NCBI GenBank assembly: GCA_001599815.1
Contig: BCIA01000001.1
Location: 7,252,641-7,316,640 of the forward strand
Source of the DNA: Furcasterigmium furcatum
Taxonomy: Eukaryota; Ascomycota; Sordariomycetes; Glomerellales; Plectosphaerellaceae
DNA: 64,000 nt
Reading direction: 5' to 3'
The translations under genes were made by a program, and so were the position numbers. Of the stretch, positions 42,454 to 52,591 are shown one piece after another; within the stretch, counting starts at the first letter, position 1; each line of letters begins with the position of its first letter. A model generated the notes under the pieces. That model ran no database searches, was not told the DNA's origin, and saw only the letters and a list, made by a program, of their open reading frames with translations.

Positions 42454-43868
42454 CTACAGCGGAGGGAGAGACGGCGTCGGTCCGTAGAACTCGCGGCCGA
42501 AGAACCCCAGCTCGGCAGCTCCCACGTCGAACATGACCTCGACGTTTTGCAGGAAGGTCATGCCGAGGATGTACGGGCCAGGGCCGCCCGTTGAGATGCC
42601 GATCTGGCACATGTCTGTGAGCTCGTCGACCAGGTTGCGGTAGATGAGATCGACCGGGTTGAACCAGAACTTGCAACCATCGATGATGATGGCAATCCTT
42701 GGAGCGATGGCGTCGCAGCGCACGAAGTAGCTGCCGTACGAGAAGAGGTACATGGCCGGAGGGTTGAAAGCCTTCGCAATGGCCTCGGCGATGGGAGGAG
42801 GCATGTAGGTGAGAGTGGTGCCCGTGTCAACGATGTAGGGATGCTTGGTCGTGTCCGTGGTTTGACCCCACTGGACGCCATCCGGAATGATGGTGTAGTA
42901 GGAGTAAGCCCACGCAGACTCGGCGACGCCAGGGTTGATTTGGGCCTGTTCAGAACATCAGCTTGCCTTTGTGTGCTGTGTGTCATGAGGGGCATCCTTA
43001 CCACGATGAGGTCCGTACGAGCGGAGGGCTTCGTGGTGGGCACACCAGTACGGCCGCCGTAGGCAACGATGCCCTCGGAGGAGTTGCGGGAGAGGGCGAC
43101 ACTGAAAGAATCCGCCACGAGGCCCTGCTGAACCATGCTGGTGAAGAAAGGGGCGTACGGAATAGAGAAGGCGGAACGATCCTCGTGAGGGCTTCCCGAG
43201 TAGGCGCTCGTCAGAGATGGGTAGGCCATGCCAAGCACGCCCTGGGTTACGTTGTTACCGTACCAGTGAGTCGAGTTGGCGAGGCCGACTTGAACTTTCT
43301 CGACGGTGATGCCGGCCACGCCAATGTCACTGAAGCCCATGGGGCCAGCGATCCTCTCGCCAGAACCGTACCTGAGGCGGAAGTGGATGTCGGGGATGGC
43401 GCCGTACTTGAAGTCATCAATGAGATCGTCGCCAAAACGACAGGCCTCCTGGGGGTACTCGGTGGTACCCAGCTCGCTGGTGCAGGTAAAGTCGGACTTG
43501 GCAGCCCAGGTGTCGCTGCTGCCGGTGTCGAAGATCATCTGGATGGGCTTGTCGTCCCAGTCGACCTCCACGGCGTACTGGGTGCCGTACGGGCCAAGGG
43601 CGGAAATGTTCTGATAACCGGCACCAGGCTGGCCCTTCTCGGCGGCAGCGATGGCAGAGGCGGCATTGTGTCCGGCGGTCCTGCCGCGGAAACGCTTGAG
43701 AGCCTGGCGGTTGGGAGCAGTGGTCTCAGGGGCGCGGTCCCGGGTCGCCTTGACGCGCTGGAAGGATACGCCCTTGAACGGACTGTGAAGGTCGATCTGA
43801 GCAGCAGAGAGCTGGCCGACGAGCAAGCCCGCTCCCAGGAGGGAGGGAATGATGGCAGCCCACTTCAT
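42454..43868 (-). CDS. Secreted pepsin-like aspartic protease
   Basis: Two exons, 43002-43868 and 42454-42945, with a 56-bp intron; 452 residues. The signal peptide spans about residues 1-22 (MKWAAIIPSLLGAGLLVGQL). A basic propeptide ending near KRFRGRTAGHN follows. The mature domain has both catalytic aspartates: IFDTGSSDTW (Asp114) and IVDTGTTLTYMP (Asp329). Further marks are RYGSGERIAGPMGF, a flap-type region, GVLGMAYPSL and the C-terminal YILGMTFLQNVEVMFD. Family A1 endopeptidase; no GPI-attachment signal is visible at the end, so it is probably secreted. Several N-glycosylation sites occur (NIS, NST, NVT, NSS). Confidence 0.93.
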
Positions 43869-45649
43869 GGCGTTCTTGTCCGAGGGGCTTGAGTGGGTGG
43901 GAAAGACAGGAGACTCAATGAGAGACAGACAGGAGTTGATCTGATATCGAAATTAGTGAGGTCCCAAAGGCGGAGCTGTACATGACACGTAGGAGGTTAG
44001 TTACAAGTAATCAGAGGAGAAAACTCACGTTAACGAGAGACTTGATGCGGAGGTGAAGGTGGAAAAGGGGGGATTCGGGCATCCGGTGAGAAAAGACGAC
44101 CAAGTGTGGAGTTGAGACTGTCGTTTGAGGCGAAACAATGGAAGAGAAACATAGAAATGTTTGCGTGTACCTGGCCAGGGAAACAGGGAAGGTCCCTACA
44201 GATGGGTCGGCTGAGGCACGGAAGTCAGTCCCGCTCCTTCCAGCTTGAGGTGCCCATCAACAAGAGGAAGTCATGTCCCTGCCGCGAGTGCCCGCGGTCC
44301 GCTGTGTTTGCCGACGAGGCAGGCTGCCTAAGTCACCGAGGACGCACCTGCCCTCTGTATCGCGTCGGGTTCCCACCTCATCCATGGATGTTCATGTGGG
44401 CCCGTCCTCGTCAAATATCTGAACTTCATCACTTGTCCTTGAGATGCAATCCGAGGACAGCCCGAGGCTCTCGAGTTCCAACCCCTGAGTTCCAGTCCCT
44501 CACCACGGCATCACCCTCTTGGCCGAGCCGGGGCTTTCACTGCAACATTCCTACTCTTCCGTCAGCCGTCAAGTAGTTGAAAAGCCATAGCACCCGCCAG
44601 CAAACACTCTCTCCTGGCTCAGAAGCACCGAGCCCGGCTGTGGCATCCGATCGTCGTCGTCGTCCGGGCTACGTTACACGCCGCATCATCGAGTGACGGG
44701 TGGTCGAGGCGTTGCCGAGCCATCCAATGGGCCAACCAGGAGAACGAGCCGCGAGATTATGTGCTTCCTTGTATATGCCAGATCCAGCATGTACGATGAG
44801 GTACAAGCCGCCGACTGCTTATCCTTATATTTGCCATCGAAGCGGCCCGTCTCCTGTAACTTGCTCGGGTGCCTGCAGTCGACGTCGTGGTGCCATGTTG
44901 ACGGGCAGAGATTACACGGAGAAGCTGGGCCATATCTGCCACGTTGCATGGAAAGTTCGCCCCTTCATGGGAAATTCGTTGTGGGTGAGAGGCTGATATT
45001 GCGCAATACTGCCATACGCGTTCATTTTGGCAAATGACTTGGCCGTGGCCAAGGGGCAAGGGTATGTACCAGGCTACCATCATTGACTGCGGAGTGGTTG
45101 CGCCGGCTTTGATAGCTCTATTTCGGCCTTGTTCAGCGTTCGACTGAGGTCCCTCGAAACTGAGAGGGCCAGTTGAGGAAACCCGTGTGAGCGATGCGCC
45201 GCATGATAGGACCGTCAAGGACCGCCGCATCAGTCAGCGTACTTGTTAATATCGCCGATGAACCGAGGCTGTTTCATCATTTGCTTGTGCATACTACAGC
45301 TGCGATGAGGAAGTAGAAAAAAAAAAGTCCCCGAACAGGTGTGTTTTTGAAGACATTCGCGGAGCGTTCGGCGGCCGAGTCGAGCCACCGGAGCTGCTGA
45401 ATGCTCCACACCGGCCGCCGCGGTCTGTTTCCGCCCTCAAAACCACCCGACAGGGGTACCCATATGTAGAATCATGCAAGGCCCCCGGTAAGCTTACGGA
45501 GGGTTCTCAACAACAAGCTGCCAGGCATGACGACTCAAAAGTTCGGTTTACTTAGTATATATGAGCAGGCTGACGCGCCCCAACTTGCCTCTTCCAGTTT
45601 TCTCATCCACAACTTCGCCCAGTGTTGCTGATACCAGAACTCGACCAAC
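43869..45649. other. Divergent intergenic region
   Basis: About 1.8 kb shared by the aspartic protease (minus) and the DUF829 gene (plus). Apart from the TATA box at 45556, I see nothing coding or repeated. Confidence 0.55.
45556..45562 (+). promoter_or_regulatory. TATA box of the DUF829 gene
   Basis: TATATAT about 90 bases upstream of the ATG at 45650. Confidence 0.45.
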
Positions 45650-46537
45650 ATGGCGTCAAACCAGCCTGTTCCGCCCAAAGGCGCGCCCCTGGGCATGATG
45701 AAGCGCCTCTCTCCGGACGTCTACCTCTACGAGCCCGCCTCTGATGTCCAAGCGCGGCCCGTTGACGCCAAAGCCCCAAAGTTCATCGTCGTCTTCGCCT
45801 GGTACGCCGCCCAGGACGCGCACATCGCCAAATACATCACTCAGCACCTCGCCCTGTATCCCACCGCGCGCATCCTGCTCGTCATGTGCCCCTTCCTGCA
45901 CATGCTGCCTTACACGTCGCACAAGATCCAGCCCGCCGTCGACGCCCTCGGCGCATTCGTCGACACGCTCCCCGCCGGCGGGAACCAGGCCTCCGAGCTG
46001 CTGATTCACAGCTTCTCCAACGGCGGCGGCTTCAACCTCACGCGCCTCGCGGAATTGTGGGAGAAGAAGACGGGCGGCCCCCTGCCCCCTCATGTCACGG
46101 TGGTGGACTCTGCGCCGGACAAGTTCACCCTGGCCCGAGCGGTCAACACCCTGACGGTAACGACGCCCTGGTATATCCGGCCGTTTGCCATGGCGGGCGT
46201 TGTCGTCATGATCACGGTCCTGGGTTACGGTCTCCAGTTCCCCACAGTCCCCGATGTGGCTTTTGTTGGGATTAACAGCACGGGGGTCCTGGCGAACGAG
46301 GCGAGGAGGACGTACATCTACAGCAAGGAGGATCCCGTGGTGGGATACAAGGACATCGAGCTCAATGTGGAGGAGGCGGAGCGGATGGGCGCGAAGCTCG
46401 GGTCGGGGGGCAAGTCCCTCGTGGTTCGCAGGGAGGTGTTTGTCGGCAGCGGTCACGTCGCACACTCCAGAAATGATTCTGAGAGGTACTGGCGGGTCAT
46501 CAGGCAGACCGTCGAGGGCGGACTCTCAACCAAGTAG
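45650..46537 (+). CDS. DUF829/TMEM53-type alpha/beta hydrolase (PaxU-like)
   Basis: Single exon of 295 residues. The family (DUF829, TMEM53, fungal PaxU) has an alpha/beta-hydrolase fold. Visible marks are FIVVFAWYAAQDAHIAKYIT near the start, the nucleophile-type elbow LLIHSFSNGGGF, the VVDSAPDKF segment and a late YSKEDPVVGYKDIE. The last of these carries the expected acid residue, and GSGHVAHSRNDSERYW carries the expected His. A hydrophobic stretch around residues 180-200 could touch a membrane. PaxU lies in an indole-diterpene cluster in Penicillium, but no other cluster gene is nearby, so no secondary-metabolite role is claimed. Substrate is unknown. Confidence 0.85.
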   Translation: MASNQPVPPKGAPLGMMKRLSPDVYLYEPASDVQARPVDAKAPKFIVVFAWYAAQDAHIAKYITQHLALYPTARILLVMCPFLHMLPYTSHKIQPAVDALGAFVDTLPAGGNQASELLIHSFSNGGGFNLTRLAELWEKKTGGPLPPHVTVVDSAPDKFTLARAVNTLTVTTPWYIRPFAMAGVVVMITVLGYGLQFPTVPDVAFVGINSTGVLANEARRTYIYSKEDPVVGYKDIELNVEEAERMGAKLGSGGKSLVVRREVFVGSGHVAHSRNDSERYWRVIRQTVEGGLSTK

Positions 46538-47830
46538 AGGACTGCGCGGCCGGCTTCACAGCCAGGCTGTCATGTCACCATGTCACGATCGGACCGGGCG
46601 CGTTTTAGACCGTAGAGGTTCAATTTGCTATCATACAACATACAAGCTCGTGAAGCACGCAGGAAACTGAATGGTTTGCTTTTTCTCCGCGTCCCGCCCG
46701 CCGTCTCAGCCGGGAAACCCATGCTCCTCCGTCTCCGTGATGCCCAAACCTGGAAAAGACCTTCGAGTTCCTTGCCGCGCTATTCGCGACAGGAGAGCCA
46801 CTGGAAAAGATAATGGGCATGAACGCCTTTCCCTGACCCGCGACCATGAAGCAGTATAATAGGTACGGCTCGTCAAAATGATGACCGCTGGAAAAGAAGA
46901 AGGGAAAAGCAGAGGAAAACCGGTTTGCGAGGAGGTATGGAAAAAAAATGAACGCCTTCGGCCTGTGAAGGGGGCCATCCAGCAGGATCAGCAGCATGGC
47001 GGTTGGGACAGCCTCAACTGAGCGCCCGCTTCATCAAGTGTGAGACTAGCAGCTTGTGTGCTGTTCCATGAATGACGAGAGGACTGGCAACCAGCCCAGC
47101 ACCGCAACAGCGGCAGGCGACTTCAGGGGGTGGAAGACGTCAAGAAAACCAGGTAGATGTCCTCCAGATATCGCGCGGTGCCAGTGTGTCCAGCGTGTGA
47201 GAGCGACTGGCCGAGGAGGATCCTTGAGTGGACGATAGCCAAAGGTGCTGGGCGGCAAGTTGACATCAAAGTGGCGACAGCGCACCAGGAGTTGCACTGT
47301 CCACGAAGCATCGCGCCCCTGAGGCATCCCGAGAAGCAGGCATTAAAGGAAACGCGTGCGGTTGTGGTCAAGCGGGATCCCCACCAGTAATTCCCTGTCT
47401 CCCAATGTTGCGCCTCGCCATGCCAGAGTGGCGCGTAGTATCCGTGGTACGTGGACGATGGGATTAGTGGTTCATGTCGTGTCATGGTAAAGAAAAGCTT
47501 GTGATGCCTGGCGGGTTCGCATCAAAGTCCGAGGGCGAACATGCGACGGCAAGGCAGAGTTGGTCCACCGCCTGCGGGTTGAGAGCTTCACAAGAGCTCG
47601 TCGAGAAGTGTCAGGGTGCTGCACCATCGCTACACAGCACCAAAAAGGGGTATGTATGCCGGAAACGTCCAGTGCATACTGGGCGTGCCGAGGCAATCAA
47701 GGCATGGAGGTGATCAAAGAGTGTCGACTAGTGTCTCAGGGGATGTGCGAATCATCAGGGTCGGCCAAGAGGCGAGTGAAGAAACACATCACGAGGCGGC
47801 CCCGTCTCCTGTCCGAGAAGCTTACGACTC
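46538..47830. other. Convergent intergenic region, no gene
   Basis: About 1.3 kb between the stops of the DUF829 gene (plus) and the KH gene (minus). Both 3' UTRs lie here. No supported coding frame is visible. Confidence 0.6.
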
Positions 47831-49730
47831 CTAAGAAGCAGGAGGAGGTGCACCACCGGCCGCGGGGGCCTGACCACCGCCTTGCTGGAGCAAAGACTGG
47901 TACCACAAGGCGAGGTAGTTCTGGTAACCACCGTCTGTCTAAACGTTAGCCTTGAATGGAGGACTGGAGCGTTGGAATATGGCACGTACACATAGCATAA
48001 GGGTCCGAGCCGTCTGCCGCAGCTGGTGCTTGAGCTGCTGGAGCACTGGCCTGTCCTGAAGTGTTAGGTCCCTGTTGAGAGTAGTTGTCATAGTCATGGT
48101 GGTCTCTTCGGCCGCGACCACCGCCGCCACCGCCGCCACCACCACTCTTTTGGCGCTAGAACACTGTCAGATCCCGTCCTTTTCTTCTTCAAGATCGTCG
48201 TAGACTTACCACTGCGTCAACCTTCTCGTCGATCGCTGCCTTGGCACGGCTGATGCTATCACGGGTGCCGATGAGCGCGATCTCGCGCTGAACCTCGCCA
48301 GGGCCGGACGACTGGGCAACGTTGATCTTGCAGCCGGTCGAGTTCTGCATCTCGCGAATTGTCTCGCCACCCTTTCCAATAATCATACCCACGGCCTCGG
48401 AAGGAACATGAATGGTGTCGTTGATCTTGCCGTCTTGGCCGCCGCCGCCACCGCCGCCACCATACGAATCGCGCTGGTGGTCCTGTCGAGCGGGAGGACC
48501 CTTCTTCGGAGGAAGTGGCTGGCCGTCGCCGCGGCTGTCACTGTCGACGATCTCCATGATGAAGTCCTTGGCACGCGCTGCCGTCTCGCGAGAGCCGATG
48601 AGGTTGACCGGGCGAAGACCATTCACGCTCTTGTTCTCAGCGGTAATGTTGATGTGGCAGCCGGACCGTTCTTGCAAATCACGGATGGTTTCGCCTCCCC
48701 GACCGATAATCAGGCCCACAGTCCTATCGGGAACCATGATCTGCATGCAATCTTCGCCTTCGGGAACGACGGCGGCGCTACCACCGCGCTGGTCGCCATG
48801 TGCATTGAGAGCACCGCCACGGTTGATGACGCTCATGCCGCTGTCTTCTATGATACGATTGACAGCAGCCTTGACCTCGGCGCGGCGAGGACGAGGACCA
48901 GTGATTTTGCAAGAACGATAGGGTCCGTTGTCGGTCGAGGGCATAAACTGAACTCGGCAACCGGACTCTGACTCAATGCGTCGGAGGTTCTCGCCCTGGC
49001 GACCGATGATGAGCCCGACAAGGCTGGACTCGATTTGTATCGTCTCGGAGTTGTCGTCGCCGCCGTTGCTCCGAAGCGGGGATCGGTCGCGATTGTTCCG
49101 AGGCGAGAAGGTGCGCCCTCGGGGATTGGGCGAGTAGGAGCGCTCGCGGTTGCCGTAGTCGCGCGCGTGGCCGTGGCCGTGGCCGCGTTCTTCGCGACGC
49201 TCGTCACGATAGGGATTGACGTGGTCGCGGTAAGGGTCGCGGCGAGAAGGAGGGGAGCGGGAGCGGGAGCGTCGGTACCCCCTCGAATCCGGACCACGCG
49301 GGGGGTCATTGCTGGAGTAGACGATGGGGCGATCATAAGAGCTCAGACCATTCTGTGCGGCAAAGGCCTTGGCCTTGGCGATGGCATCCTCGAAGCCGAC
49401 GGTGCCAGAATTGACAGGTCGGATCGCGCTCAGATCGACACCTCCGCTAGCGGAAGGCTGAGGAAGGCCATATCCAGGAGCGGTGGCAGGAGGATATTGC
49501 TGAGGGGGTCCGGGGTAGGGTGCGGGCGGCGCAGATTGAGGGCCGGGCGGAGGAGGGTAGCTGGGAGGAACTCCGGGCTGGCCCTGTGAGGGGGTGGTCG
49601 AGGAGCCACCACGTTGGGCTGCGCCTGTTGGGAAAAGAGTTAGCTTCGACCGCGCGAGACTTGCGGAGCGCATCGTGGACCTACTCAGCGCAGCCAGGAT
49701 GGACTGGATATCACGGGTTTGATCGGCCAT
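47831..49730 (-). CDS. Triple-KH-domain RNA-binding protein
   Basis: Four exons: 49685-49730, 48210-49624, 47990-48155 and 47831-47934, giving 576 residues; introns are 54-60 bp. The ATG is at 49730 (MADQTRDIQSILAALS). A proline-rich N-terminus and an Arg/Ser/Asp-rich stretch precede three KH domains. Each has the GxxG loop: VGLIIGRQGENLRRIE, VGLIIGRGGETIRDLQ and VGMIIGKGGETIREMQ. A glycine run and a Gln/Tyr-rich tail (YGGYQNYLALWYQSLLQQGG) follow, as in FUBP/KSRP-like proteins. It probably binds single-stranded RNA or DNA and acts in mRNA control. For exon 4 the acceptor after ACAG is used, because the earlier TTTAG gives a wrong frame. Confidence 0.92.
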
Positions 49731-51677
49731 GATGATCACTCGATACCTCGATACCAGCAGTGAAGTATATTATTAGGCCACGCGACCGCGATGCTGATGG
49801 GATGCGGGCGGAACAAGGGGTGGGGGAGGGCTTGTTCTGGCGTCGGGGTCAAGATTAAAGCTGAGGACTGGAACTGAATGGCACCGGTCGCAGGAAGCGG
49901 AGGACGAAAGGAATCGAACTTGGGGTCGCGCCTGACGATGGATGATGCGGGTAATTACGCGATGGCGACGGAACGAGGTGCGCGAAACAAGAACGAGTCC
50001 TTGGTCGATGGGTGTCGCTGCCAGCGACAAAGAGATGGTGATGTCGCAGGAAGGAAAATTTGGAACGAGAAGAAAAAGGCCGTGTCCTCAAAGCTGAAAG
50101 GGCGTGAAGGAATGGCGTACCAGAGGAGGGGCCAATTTGCTACAGGCGCTAGTGAGGGTTCCAGCCTTGAACAGCAACGGAAGGATAGACCGCCTTCCTG
50201 AAGCAAGCATTGTCACTGGACATATCACGTGTTTTAACAGTGCGATTTTCAGCGCTGACAACATCGCACTGTCCAACTGGGTTCTGGCGTCTGGGTTCAC
50301 GTTCACTTTGTTCATGGGACGCGAGGGCAAAGAGCTCCAAAGCGAGCAGCAGCAGGGAGATCAATGGCACCCTCATTACTCGTATCTCAAAGGTCCCGTT
50401 CCAGTCTTATATGACTCCTTGACTCTCAATCTCGGCCTCCCTTCTGCCAACGACACTTAAGCGCCGCCAAGTCCATGCCTGAAATGCAGCGCAGACGCAT
50501 CGGAAGCAGGTACAACAGCTGGATCCCAATCATCCGGGCCCCAGGGCCAGGCACTGAGACAAGGCATACATATGCACGCAACTCTCCGCAATCTGGGGCA
50601 TGGCATCGGGCAAACATTCCACATCTCCAAACTCGTCAAACCAGGAGCACTTGTCCCTCGGCTGTCTCCGGGGTTTGGTACCGAGCATCAAGCCGGCAAT
50701 GGCAAGGGAGTGGAGAGGAGGAGGAGCAGTGGCAAGGACATCCCGAAGATACGACCTCTGCAAAAGGGCCAAATCGCATCCATCCAAATCCACAGCGACT
50801 GATACCACCATTCACTTCCTGTTCTCGGACAAGAACACGACCGCGTGGCCACCGTCGGCCTTCCAGAACTCTGCCGACAGCATCCTGAAACATAGCGCCT
50901 GCATCCTTTCTTCCAGACGGCCATGATCTTCGAACCTCCACGGTGCCTGTTCCTGTCACAAACCTGTTTTCCACCACTCCAGGTGGCGATGCTTGGCAGA
51001 CGTTGAGGCGGTGGGTGGGCGACAAGTCACCAAGGCAAGCCGCTGGACCCTTGTCGCCATGATGGCCAACAGGGGTCGAGCTTCCACCACAGTCACCCGA
51101 CCTCCCAGTTGCATCCCTGTCCCATGCCAACGATTGGCTGCCAACTTCCCAAAGCTCCCAAAGGCTAAAGGCGATCGCGTCACTGCCGTCCACTGTCTTC
51201 TTCTTCTGGCGATGATCATGCCCGGATCCGACCCGGACACCAACCTCACCCAGTCGCCGTGATGGACCCTGACAACCTGACAACTGAATACAGACTGAGC
51301 GGCCGACCCCGGCTGCCGGCGGTTCTACGCTAGATCAAGCGACCTCTCTGCGCACCGCCACCGTGACCGGCGCGGCGCTCTCTCTTGGCCAGGGTCGTCG
51401 GCCCAGGTTCTTGCCAATGGCGTCAGTCTGCATTTGCAAGGAACAGGCACGAGGAGACCCTTTGCGCAGGTCGACAACGAACCAGAAGAGGGCCAGATAA
51501 AATACTATCCCGACCTGCCGCCGCCCTCTGATGGCGATTTTGGAAAGATGGGCACCATCCATTGTCTGCTCCGTGGTGTCCCCTTGCCTTCGACTCACAT
51601 CCATCAGTATTTGTACACCCGGGTTCGCCCCTCCGCTCGAACCTGGGCAAAGCCTGTTCGGAATCAAGATATCTCGC

Positions 51678-51703
51678 NNNNNNNNNNCCCCCCCCCCCCC
51701 CCC
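51678..51703. other. Assembly gap (10 N) next to a 16-base C tract
   Basis: Ten unresolved bases at 51678-51687 are followed by sixteen C. The length of the tract is probably not reliable. Confidence 0.95.
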
Positions 51704-51720
51704 GCGTGTGAAGCGTCAAC

Positions 51721-51756
51721 AAGTCAAGCAAGTCAAGCAAGTCAAGCAAGCCAAAC
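51721..51756. repeat. 9-bp tandem repeat
   Basis: Three perfect copies of AAGTCAAGC, a fourth variant copy (AAGCCAAAC) and a partial fifth. Confidence 0.8.
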
Positions 51757-52361
51757 AAGCAAGAGGAGCAGCAAGTCTCGCGACACAGGCGACTCACTCA
51801 CTCACTCGGTCTGAGTGGGCGGCTATCCATCCTCCCCTCACAAACTCCCACCCTCCCCAGAAGCCCTTGTCATCTTCAGCCAAGATACGCCTACCTCAAG
51901 GGATTCATTGACCTTGAGTGAGGCCGGAAGACGACGACGACCCCCCGTCGAGGTATTGTCTGGACGCTACTGTCAGCGTTTGGGCAGCCGCTCAGGACGG
52001 ACTGACTTGGTGTCCTGGTTGGCTGAGAGCGCCTCGTGAAGCGCTTAGGACCCATCCGAAGCGCCCCCTGAGGTCGACCTTGAACGACCACCCATAGCCA
52101 CTTGATTTGGGCCGGTCCCAAGTCGACCTGGAAATTGCGAAAAAAGACTCCGTTTTTGGGTTTTCCGGTTGTGCATCGCATCAGGTGAGTCGATGCCTTT
52201 TTTTGGACCCCGAGGCAGCTCTGAGTCCTCCTGATTCAGACTTGTTTTTATTGTTCTGCAACCCCCCCCTTCAGTCACCCCCGACGATCCCCCTCCGCCT
52301 TTTGACTCTATTGTTCACTCCCCCTTCCACCTATTCAGACTCAACACTATTGTTCACCACC

Positions 52362-52370
52362 ATGTACTGA
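52362..52370 (+). promoter_or_regulatory. Two-codon upstream ORF in the PRM1 leader
   Basis: ATG TAC TGA in a strong start context (CACCACC before the ATG), 222 bases ahead of the PRM1 ATG. It is the only ATG between the possible leader intron and the main start. Confidence 0.45.
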
Positions 52371-52591
52371 AGACAGATCTTGTGATATCCTCACTTGACG
52401 ATTTTCCTTTGTCGATTGATTTCCTTGAATTTCTCTTCACCTTCTTCTTCTTCTTCGAGCCGGCTCTCTTCAACTTGCACTCTCCCTCGTCAACATCCCG
52501 CATTCAACACAACACTTCAGCAACGTTTTCTTCGTTCAGCATTCCCATCGATACCAAAGCATCGTTCTCATATCATCTTTAGACGCTCAGA

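Larger units (their letters stand above)
49731..52591. other. Divergent intergenic region with gap and long PRM1 leader
   Basis: About 2.9 kb between the KH gene (minus) and the PRM1 gene (plus). It contains an assembly gap, a C tract, a 9-bp tandem repeat and a pyrimidine-rich stretch (52200-52590) that is probably the PRM1 5' UTR. A possible 5'-UTR intron runs 52185-52274 (GTGAGT donor, TTCAG acceptor). The ORFs at 50475-51283 have no coding support. Confidence 0.6.

Noticed and set aside
45650..46537. Part of an indole-diterpene cluster, because the protein resembles PaxU
   Set aside because: No prenyltransferase, P450 or other cluster gene lies nearby, and DUF829 proteins are widespread.
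49900..49930. tRNA-like B box (GAATCGAACTT)
   Set aside because: The flanking bases do not pair into a T arm, and no acceptor stem or A box fits.
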